Shown: piece by piece, positions 48,462 through 57,361 of the stretch | How the letters are laid out: every line of letters begins with the position of its first letter | How positions within the stretch are numbered: position 1 is the first letter of the stretch | NCBI RefSeq assembly: GCF_030272615.1 | Contig: NC_081414.1 | Coordinates: 308,245,164-308,309,163 of the forward strand | Direction: 5' to 3' | Source of the DNA: Cryptomeria japonica | Lineage: Eukaryota; Streptophyta; Pinopsida; Cupressales; Cupressaceae | Length of the DNA: 64,000 nt | Notes under the pieces: generated by a model | What the model saw: only the letters and a program-made list of their open reading frames with translations | What the model was told of the DNA's origin: nothing | Database searches by the model: none | Program-made: the position numbers and the translations under genes

Positions 48462-48689
48462 AGGTTTGCACTCCACATCAGTCAGATCTTACTTTGCTAT
48501 ATCTTTTCAGGATTGATGTGTTGAATGATGCTACTCCTCAGGGGGAGCAACATAGTGGAACAAGAAGCTTGTGCCTCCACTTTGGCATTGTTGTCAAAGG
48601 GGGAGAAGATGTGAAGTGGAGAAGATATCTACAGTATTAAGGTGAAGATGTGATCAGAAAGAGAGATATCTTTGTATATTACCATCAAT

Positions 48690-48704
48690 GCCAAAGGGGA
48701 AGAT
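48690..48704 (+). other. Polypurine tract of element F
   Basis: GCCAAAGGGGAAGATT directly precedes the 3' LTR. Another G-rich stretch (GGGGGAGAAGATG at 48599) lies upstream, after TTGTTGTCAAA. This type of ending is usual in SIRE/Maximus-like plant copia elements. Confidence 0.8.
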
Positions 48705-50197
48705 TGTTGGCATATGTGCAGAATATGTTGACATGATGATATTATATTGTCATTGATGTCAATATGCTGAAAGAGTGAACCGGTAATATGTTGAAGAGTG
48801 AATAGGTTTATTAAAGTTAAGCAACTAGAAAAGTGAACTGGTATATGTGCAAAAGGTGAAGCGGTACATTTTTCCAAGTGAACTGGTATATGGAATGTTT
48901 TCTATCAAGATTTAATATGGTATGACTACCGGTTGGTAGTCTTAGCTTCAGGGTTTCCGGTTGAAGTGTTTCAAGCCTATGTGATTCAACCGATGGCATT
49001 GTGTGATGAGTTAGCATTGTAATGGAGATCAGATCATGTTGCCACGTCAACCTCGTGCACATGAAGGATCTTGCATGAAGGAGATTGATCCTATCTACCT
49101 TGGGAATATGCGAAGTCTCTACAAACGGTGGAGAACACATGATGGGTTATCGCCTACAAGAAGTGGTGAAGAACGAATGATGGAGAATGTCTTGAGATCT
49201 ATTCAAGACCGTTGTATTTAAATACAAAGTTTTCAATGGTCAAGATTGAACCGAGTGAATTGCTCAACCTAAATGTTTAGGTTTTAGGGTTTATGTTATA
49301 CACCTATCTATTTCCTATAAGGTCAATGTTGTGTTTCATGTTGAAGTTTTTGGCAAATGTTGGGTGTGTATCTAAGTGCAGAGATACGTGATTCTTGCCA
49401 GACCAAATAAGAGAATTGATACTTGCAAAGTGTGTGTGCAGAAGGAAGGAACTAAAATGGATCTGCATTGGCATTGAGTGTTGTTACCAGATCATTGCAA
49501 TACCTGTTGATCTCTAATCACTTCAACAATTGGAAAATCCCTTAATAGGGTAGCTTTAACTAGCGTGCTATAAATCCTTTAGCAGGGTGACTCAAAGCCA
49601 TTGAGTTCATAAAATCCTCTAACAAGGTAATATTTAATAGGGTTTAACCCTTAACCGGGTATTCTAACCATCCCTTAACTGGGTGATCCCTAACAGGATC
49701 GGTTCCTAATAGAACCTATTGTAACAATCTTTAACCGGACTAGGCTCCTAACAAAGAAGAATTCTAAAGAGTTCAAAAACAATTTGTGGGTATTCATCCC
49801 CACCGTGGTTTTTCCTAGTTGGGTTTCCACATGAAAAATATGTGTATCATATGTGATGTCTTTTTCATGTGATGCTTTATTGTTTTCTTTCAAGCAGTGA
49901 ATCATGTTGATCTAGCATGTTATTATATTTCTGATGATAGAATACCTGTTTGTGCACAAGGATAATGTGGAAATGAGGGTGTAGGTTGTGTGGTAAGATA
50001 AGTGTTTCTGGTTTATATCTTTCACAGTCTTATAGTACTTAACCGGTAGTAATTTGGTTTATGACCGGTGTTAGTGATTGTTAGTCAAGTTCATTGTTTG
50101 CAGTCAAACCGGTGCAAGAAAAGTTTTTGTACCTATACCGATTCACCCCCCCCTCTCAGTACTGGTTTGGTACTCACTGTTCATCATTGAGTTATCA
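48705..50197 (+). repeat. 3' LTR of element F
   Basis: Begins TGTTGGCATATGTG after a purine-rich stretch (CAAAGGGGAAGAT) and ends GAGTTATCA. About 1.49 kb, with numerous substitutions against the 5' copy, many of them C/T or G/A. A TATA-like TATTTAAATAC lies near 49215; the 5' copy reads TATTCAAATGC (43435). Confidence 0.93.
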
Positions 50198-50579
50198 GAG
50201 TCTACAAAAGAACCTAATGAAGATGTGAAGACAACTTCAGATCTACCAATATTTCAAACCAAAAAGTTGATTTTGATTTGTCAAATATGTTTTCATGAAA
50301 ATCATGTGTAGAAAATGTTTCCCTATTAAGTGAGTAAAGCACTAAGAAAGGGAATAGTAGTGATTAATTTACATACTTTTGTGATATAATTTTCAGATTT
50401 TATATCAAGTTGGATGAAGTATGTTTTGAGTTATACATTGTAATATTTTAAGATTGTGATAAAGAAAGAAGTAGGGAAATGAATGAGAATATGTATTATG
50501 TGTCTGTACTTCCCTATGAAATATCAAATGTAAATGTGTAAAGTATGCAACCTCTATCAAATCACAACAGAGATTTCTC

Positions 50580-51679
50580 TATGAAAAGATATAAGCCATT
50601 TTTAGTGGTATCCAAGGTTACCCAAACCTTGATCCTACTAAGGTTAGGGAACATTTACCAGAGTTCACTGGGAAAGGATCAGAATCAACACATCAACATC
50701 TGCATGAGTTTTCTAATTTAGTGGGAGATTTTGAGACAAGTCATGAAGATGTATTGATGAATTTTTTTGTTCAATCATTGAAAGAAGATGCCAGAGATTG
50801 GTTTTCTTATTTACCAGCATGTTCTATCTCTTCATGGGATGAACTAAGGCAACCTTCATGGAACAATTTGGTGAAATAGTTGACCCAAGTTCAATTATGA
50901 AAAGATTCATGGGTATTTGAAAGGAAGAGGATGAGCTAGTTCCTGTTTTCAATCTTAGATTTATCAGAACCTTGGATGACATTCCTAGTTGTTATAGGCC
51001 AAATGATGCAGTGTGTTTGGTTGTTTATGTGGTTGCATTTCATGAGGAAGTGAGTTATTTGCTGAGAGACAAGGATCCCAAAACCTTGGATCAAGCTTAT
51101 AGAACAACAATGGACATTGAAAACAACCTGAAATATAGAATCCCTAAAGGTTATTTATCTGCATGGATATGCTATCCCAAGACATTAGATGTTGAAGAAA
51201 GGTATGAGCCAAAAGATGAAGATCAATGTCAAAGCATCTACATTCATGTTAATCACATTAACCCTATTATGACCAATGATTTGAACAAAAATGTGAGTGA
51301 AGAGAACTTTTCCCAGACAGTGGTTATTCCTCATGCTATTGAAGAGAATGTTGATGAGAAATTATATGACATAACTGATACAGAAATGGAGGTAATTAAA
51401 GTCACTACACCATATGACAAAACTATTAGTTGTTCCAGTAAGGATGCCACACATAAAGTCCATTTGCAGTCTTATGGTTCAGATGAATCTAATAGCTTGT
51501 ATGAAGAAGAATTAAAAAGTTACATATCTGATGAAAATAGTGCTGGTGTGCAAGATTTTGATGACACTGATTCATTCTCACATGAATCAATTATATGTGA
51601 TGATGAGAATTTGAATGTTATGGTGCCACCAATCTTAGTTGATGGTGCTATTGAGATAGAAAGCTACATGGTGTGTACC
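50580..51679 (+). pseudogene. Element G gag
   Basis: Plus-strand translation: LPEFTGKGSESTHQHLHEFS, then NFFVQSLKEDARDWFSYLPA and SISSWDEL (50660-50840), the gypsy gag capsid domain. A frameshift near 50845 leads to TFMEQFGEIVDPSSIMKRF, and the open frame 50972-51679 continues with YLLRDKDPKTLDQAYRTTM and a long Asp/Glu/Ser-rich stretch (DESNSLYEEELKSYISDE, DDTDSFSHESIICDDENL). Element S interrupts the frame at 51680; the last codons of the open frame (51680-51694) belong to S. The closest relative in the window is the gag of element C (21712-20846). The upstream part (50203-50580) is leader separated from the LTR by element F. Confidence 0.82.
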
Positions 51680-52147
51680 TGTTGGTGTAAATAATTATTC
51701 ATCATGGATATTATTAGACTTTACTTAAATTTACTTAGGTACATACATTTCATAGTAGTTTGGGTATGAGACACTTGGGTGTTTGTGCCACATTGGGATA
51801 GTGTGTGTAGGAGAATTTCCACCTTTTATGGTGTTGATCTTATCTTGTTGTTATATTCCACCTCATGTGGAATATTATATTGTTTCTCTTACCTACCCAC
51901 ACCTATTTCCTACCTACCCTTGTTTCTTATTGAGCCACATGTCATGTTTTTGTGCTCACATATCCATATAGCCTTGCCTATATAAGTAGGCTCATCTACA
52001 TTGTTTGTACAAGCAATCATTAAACATCTTGTAATGATCCAGTTGATCAGTATTTTCATCTTGATAGAATACAGTTTATTCCTATCATCTATTTTGTCTC
52101 TCTTATTTGTACTTTTCATTTCCTCTAGATCTTGGAAAAATATCACA
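51680..52147 (+). repeat. 5' LTR of element S
   Basis: 468 bp. TATA box TATATAAG at 51979-51986 within GCCTATATAAGTAGGC. Ends ATATCACA next to the PBS. Confidence 0.93.
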
Positions 52148-52160
52148 TGGTATCAGAGCC

Positions 52161-53660
52161 ATTAGAGTGTCATTGGTTTGCTAATTGAGAGAAATTTGAT
52201 GCTATTTGGGGTTTGCATTTTGGAGCTTTATATTGCAGGTTATTATTGAAGCTTGATGGGTCAAATAGGAGGTCACCATTGGATTGAGGAGGTACAATAA
52301 AGTCACTTTTGTCTTTTTTTTCATTTATATCAAACTTGGAAGTTTGAAGCTACGACGGAAATTTTCTAGAAATTATAATTTTGCAGGCAATTTTCAAATA
52401 GTGATATCTCACTCATCCAGACTCCTTTTTTCGAGCAATTTTCTTTTGTTTTGGGGTAGAATTTTATGATCTATACAATGGTGTGGGATTTTTCTATTTT
52501 TCAGATACAGGTTTTTCGGAAATCATGAAATCCCGATTTTTACAATTTTGGAGGCTTCATTTGGGCTCATATGGACTCCTTTTCAGGTGTCATTTTTTTT
52601 AGAGTGCATAAATTTTTGTCTATTTTCATAATATACCATTAGTTTGTAGTGATTTTGAGTCAAAATTGTACTTTCAGTATTTGGTCATTTTTTGGCCTAT
52701 TTGGCACTTGTATTTTTCTTGGATCTCAACTTAGATCACTAGCAATATTTGTTGAAGTCTCTTATATCTCATTTTGAGAAGTTGTAAAGTTGAAATGAGA
52801 AGTCCACTTTGCCATTATTTGCAAGTGCCAACATGATCTTTTTATGGGGGGTCAGTTGTTCATTTATATCTCTTGGTGAAATTTTATTCGGAGGCATCTT
52901 GATCTGTAGTATTCTACATAGCTTCTTTGTTGGTGGCATCATTTTTCATGTTTCCACATTTGAATATTTTATTATGATGCATGCTCTTGCTTGTGAAATG
53001 TTGTACTCACACTATAATAAAGTACCACACCTCTTTGTATCTTGTCATTGTTGACTATTTGATGTAATCCTCTTGTACACATAGATTAGGAATATCTTGT
53101 GAGACTTGGTGCATGGCTCTAGTCGAGACTTAGATTGTACACATTTTCTCATGGTTCCCATGAGACTTAGATTGTACTAGTATTTATGCCATTTACAAGT
53201 ATCCAGATGATGCTCAAAGCAGGTTGTCTCCATGCCTGATCTTTATCTTGTTGCAGTGAGTGATTCATCGTCATCGACTTTGTACCTAGTTTTGTCACAC
53301 TTTGACATTATTGGTGCAGCATTGGCTCTCATTCTTCCTTATGGGGAGGTATTTTGGTCAACATCATTGGACCATCCTTGTAGAAGATTTGACATTGAGG
53401 GGGGGCTTCATGGTCTCTTCTTCTCTCTTATGGGGGGGACATATTTTGTTCTTCTCATTCATCATTGAGAGCATTGTGTGCTTTCATCATCTCTCTTTTA
53501 GGGGAGGGTTTTTTCCCATTTGGTTTTTCTCTCTTTCTCTATTTATGGGAGATTGCATTTGCATTTGTACATGGGTACCTAACATGGCCTCGTAGCCAGG
53601 ACCCATCTTTCATTGCTTAGTTGCATTGTAGACTTTAGTGCATTCCCCTAAGTTACACTT
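52161..53660 (+). other. Internal region of element S (no recognised coding sequence)
   Basis: Open frames up to 97 codons (for example 53302-53595 and 53232-53468) overlap one another in different frames and contain no domain that I recognise. The second half has short repeated phrases such as TGAGACTTAGATTGTAC (53123 and 53161 region). T-rich throughout. It probably acts as a packaged, reverse-transcribed template for an autonomous partner. Confidence 0.65.
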
Positions 53661-53669
53661 AAGGGGGGG

Positions 53670-54116
53670 TGTTGGTGTAAATAATTATTCATCATGGATA
53701 TTATTACACTTTACTTAAGTTTACTTAGGTACATACATTTCATAGAAGTTTGGGTATGAGACACTTGGGTGTTTGTGCCACATTGGGATAGTGTGTGTAG
53801 GAGAATTTCCACCTTTAATGGTGTTGATCTTATCTTGTTGTTACATTCCACCTCGTGTGGAATATTATATTTTTTCTCCTACCTACCCTTATTTCTTATT
53901 GAGCCACATGTCATGTTTTTGTTCTCACATATCCATATAGCCTTGCCTATATAAGTAGGCTCATCTATGTTGTTTGTACGAGCAATGATTGAACATCTTG
54001 TAATGATCTAGTTGATTAGTATTTTCATCTTGATAGAATACAGTTTATTCCTATAATCTATTTTGTCTCTCTTATTTGTGCTTTCCATTGCCTCTAGATC
54101 TTGGCAAAATCTCACA
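53670..54116 (+). repeat. 3' LTR of element S
   Basis: 447 bp; lacks one ~21-bp CCTACC-type unit present in the 5' copy. TATA box TATATAAG at 53948-53955 conserved. Confidence 0.93.
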
Positions 54117-55195
54117 ATACCAATGAAGAAGTTACCCCATTACAAGACACTTTTTCCACCCGTGGATCAGATTGTTTTTCAGTGTTCCCATCACCAAAAT
54201 GTCCTTGAATTGGCTTATATGGCTAAGAAGGATGTAGTTCACAAGGGTCAAAATAATCATGATAACTTTGCTTAAGCCTATGAGGATCATGATGTTGAGC
54301 ATTTGTATTGTGAAGATTATAATGTTGGGTGTTGTTCTAGTTTAGATTGTGACTCCTTGGTTCCTGATGAAAATGAATGTAAAATTGAGATAGGCAGTGG
54401 TTTTAATGAAAAATTTAATGCATTTTTTGATGAGGATGCAGATATGGATCAGTTAGTGCTTTGCCATAATGTTTTTGAGAAGGGATTTTATATGGTTCTT
54501 AACCCTTTGTATGAAGAGACGATTGAAAGTCTAGACATTACTGCATCAACTTGTGAAATAGATAATTATGAAGACCAAGATGTGATACCTGAATTGATGT
54601 TGAATGATGATGATGAGTTTCCTTATGTTGCTGATATTGTTGACATCAAATGGGATTCAGAGCAAGAGACTGAAGTTTTTCTTCAACTTGACGATTTGTA
54701 GTTACATGAAAGGATCAATTGTGATCCTTTTCCTCCTCTTGATAGCAGTTTGCTTATTATGTATAGTGGGAGAGTTGATTCTTTTGGGAGTTCCTTTTTC
54801 AGTGAGTAGACTAACATTTTTAACCAAGCCTATTTTCTCAGTTGTGTGCTAGAATATGAGTTTTTCTTCTTTCAACTGAATGATGTTTTTATAGAGTGTG
54901 ATAGTGGTTTTAGTTAGGATATGTGTTATGTTCAACACAACACATATGTGTCACAAGGTGACCAATATTTTTAATCATTACATAAGTTTCATAAGTTCGA
55001 CACTAAGTGCAATGCTAATTTTAAGAATGGTAGTTGGACAAAAAAGGCCAACAGGTTTGGTCAATGGCATTCCACCTATGTTATTAGATTGTTTTTAGTG
55101 TATTCAGAGGAGAACCATTTTTATGACAGAAGAAAGTATTGGTTGGTTTTGATAGATGGCCTATGGCTATCACATGTGGTTTGACCTTCAGGCCA
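54117..55195 (+). pseudogene. Element G acidic tail region (continuation of gag reading frame)
   Basis: Directly after element S the frame reads IPMKKLPHYKTLFPPVDQIV and ELAYMAKKDVVHKGQNNHDN, stops once (TAA near 54273), then gives VPDENECKIEIGSGFNEKFN, DEDADMDQLVLCHNVFEKGF, MVLNPLYEETIESLD and WDSEQETEVFLQLDDL. The TAG at 54699-54701 stands where Gln is plausible, because the frame goes on as LHERINCDPFPPLDSSLL and later FKNGSWTKKANRFGQWHST to about 55195. NPLYE and the following Cys-Glu-x-Asp-Asn also occur in element C. No known domain was recognised. Confidence 0.62.
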
Positions 55196-55490
55196 TAAGC
55201 AACTTGGGGTAGAGTAATATTTTTCTGACTCTATGCCCAATGAAATAGTTATCATTTCCCTCTTGAGTTGCTTGTTCATGAACATTTCTTAAAGCTCTAC
55301 TTTTCTTAAAGATTTTATTATCCATGAGCATTAGTTAGGTTTTATATCTAAGTAGTGTAGTTTCCTTTTTGTTCAAGTTGCCCTGTCCAGGTAACTTGTT
55401 TATGATCTACTTTGCAAAGTGGTCTACTTCACCAAAGATTTTGGATTCTCACTTCATTCCTGTGAAATGAACATCCCCAACTAGAGCCAC
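55196..55490 (+). other. 3' untranslated region of element G
   Basis: No coding signal. It ends CATCCCCAACTAGAGCCAC right before the 3' LTR at 55491. The same 19 bases precede the 3' LTR of element C. Confidence 0.65.
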
Positions 55491-56246
55491 TAATAGTCCT
55501 AAAAATGATTGCACAAATTTTTTCATGCTTGAGTCAAAATAATGGTCATTCTAGATTTATTTTGCCCTCTGTCAAAGTTCAAGGTCTAGGGTTTAGGGTT
55601 TGTGAATTTCCGATTAAGTCTTGTAAGAGAGAAACCCTAAGACTATTATATTATGTCATTACCTTTTTCCACTTAAGCCAAGGGTCGGTTACCATTGGCC
55701 AGACCATTGTATTTCCTAAGCATTAAGTTTTTTTTGGCCAACCCCTTTATATTTTTCCTAAGTCTAAAATTTTTAAATACTTTAGCCAGTGGGTAAAGTC
55801 AGAATAGATCCTATGGTTCACATAGCCTCACAGATGAAAATGCAAGGAATATAAGGACCATGGCATCACGAGATGATGCTATGTGTCCTCGGTGGAGAAA
55901 GGTGATCCGGTGATTTGATTGTTTAAAATTTTCATATTACCGGTTCTCACTAGGTAAAGACCAGACTACTAATGGCCCCATCAACTTGCATGTGTTTCAA
56001 TGGATGGTGATGTTATAATCTGGGCAAGAAGGTGCTTGAATTTTAATTTGCAAAGGTTGGTGGGCATTTTACTTGCAAGGTAAAGTGTGAATAGATCCAA
56101 CGGCCCTCGTAACCTCGGCAAGGAAGGTGCAAGAGGGTTAAGGACCACGACATCACAAGATGATGTCATGTGTCCTAGGCTGACCAAGAAGACCAATAGT
56201 GGGGTTGCTGACAATGTTAGGCTAGGAGATGAGTTGGCGTTGCTAC
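55491..56246 (+). repeat. 3' LTR of element G, truncated
   Basis: Begins TAATAGTCCTAAAAATG (TG changed to TA relative to 39294) and matches 39294-40050 to its end at GTTGCTAC, where the LTR of element D begins (56247). More than 2 kb of the LTR are missing. Confidence 0.82.
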
Positions 56247-57162
56247 TGTTGTGATATGAGAACACTGAGAGGGGGGGTGAATATGTGTTCTACCATAATT
56301 AACAATATTTAACTTTCTAAACCATGCATGTATGTACCTGTAAACAAATAAGCATATAACAAGAAGAAAATAAACCATCCACATAAATGAACACCATAAC
56401 ACACAAAATTTATACATGGAAAACCTCAATGAGGAAAAACCACGATGGGATTTGTGACCCACAATATCAGTTCACTGGCCATATGAAAAGATATTACATA
56501 AACAGGGGCCTACACTTGCAGGAAGGCATATTTTCTAGAGCATATTTCTCATCACTAAAGAGCCTCACTAACTACAATATTTCTGCCAAAGTAAATTACT
56601 AAAAATGAATTCAAGAATGCATCTACTATGCCAAATAGAGTTTCGGTTTTTGTTCTACTCTATACTAGTTCACAATCTTGAACTATTACTGATATTACTT
56701 CTCCTCCAAGAGTGCTTTCCTAGCTATCTATAGATCATTGCATGATAAAATGTTCGCATACAAAGATGATCTCCATACATATATTTTGCATCTCACATTT
56801 CTTCTGTATGTCTATCTTTATACCATCTCTTCATCACTTAAATTGACCTAGCAGACTGACTTATATACCTATTACATATGATATGCCTTATGTTGGCTTA
56901 CAATGCATTTACAAAGAATATTCAATGTCGGCCTCGACAATAATTACAAAATTATTTACTAAAATAAATCTTTCTTGATGTCGACTTCCTTGAAGTATTG
57001 ATGTTAGTGTCAGTGTAGCCCTGAATGCTTCCAATACCAGTATCTACCGATATATGCCTCCTAGTGTCAGTTTGTGACTTCCATCAAGACTTGTTGCCTT
57101 CTATCTGATCTAGTTGCCATCAATGACAACAAAATGAATCCAATGAGTATCAATTGCCAACA
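56247..57162 (-). repeat. 3' LTR of element D
   Basis: The minus strand begins TGTTGGCAATTGATAC at 57162 and ends TCATATCACAACA at 56247, 916 bp with perfect TGTTG...CAACA ends. It interrupts the 3' LTR of element G. Contains CACCCCCCCTCTCAGTG near its 3' end (56262-56280). Confidence 0.88.
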
Positions 57163-57361
57163 ATCTCCCCCTTTGGCATTGATGTCAACACTCATTTGAA
57201 AAATGAATTCCTTGTCTGTGTGCTCCCCCTCAGCAACACACTTAAATTGATAACATACTCCCTGATATTTTTCACATATGTACATACTCCCCCTTTGACA
57301 TTAATGCCAAAGGCCGGTGAAGGAATAAAAAATGAAAGAATACAATTAGAGTCATTTGAGC
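57163..57361 (-). other. Element D 3' untranslated region and polypurine tract
   Basis: The minus strand has several CAAAGGGGGAG-type stretches (near 57295 and at 57176-57163). The last one abuts the LTR. The phrase GCCAAAGGGGGAGATTGTTG is the same ending as in elements E and F. Confidence 0.75.

Larger units (their letters stand above)
42883..50197 (+). mobile_element. Ty1/copia element F (family 2), both LTRs present, defective
   Basis: Structure: 5' LTR 42883-44416, PBS 44419, gag, protease remnant, integrase, RT, RNase H, polypurine tract (48690-48704), 3' LTR 48705-50197. Length 7.3 kb. Flanking bases are GACTC before and GAGTC after, a five-base target-site duplication with one mismatch. 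It sits in the leader of element G. Proteins are related to family 1 but distinct. More than ten in-frame stops, mostly TAG, make it non-autonomous. Confidence 0.95.
51680..54116 (+). mobile_element. Short non-autonomous LTR element S (TRIM/LARD-like)
   Basis: LTRs 51680-52147 and 53670-54116 start TGTTGGTGTAAATAATT and end TCACA. A perfect PBS TGGTATCAGAGCC (52148-52160) and the tract AAGGGGGGG (53661-53669) delimit a 1.5 kb internal region without gag or pol. Flanks read GTACC and ATACC, a five-base target duplication with one mismatch. By eye the LTRs differ at about 23 of 447 positions plus one 21-bp indel. S lies inside the coding region of element G. A relic occurs at 38505-39293. Confidence 0.92.
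39294..56246 (+). mobile_element. Gag-only LTR element G (non-autonomous, gypsy type) hosting nested elements F and S
   Basis: The 5' LTR (39294-42406) and a truncated 3' LTR (55491-56246) share about 756 bp at their start. After removing F (42883-50197) and S (51680-54116) the internal region is about 3.3 kb and codes only for gag plus an acidic tail. The same plan is seen in element C on the other strand. No protease, RT, RNase H or integrase was found in it. The 3' LTR is cut by the LTR of element D, so no target-site duplication can be checked. Confidence 0.8.

Noticed and set aside
53232-53595. Overlapping open frames of 78 and 97 codons inside element S
   Set aside because: They overlap in different frames of T-rich sequence and show no domain or upstream signal. 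Element S fits a non-coding, non-autonomous element.
39332-55726. Matching frames at 39332-39529 and 55505-55726 as conserved small proteins
   Set aside because: They are the two LTR copies of element G; similarity is explained by the LTR pair.
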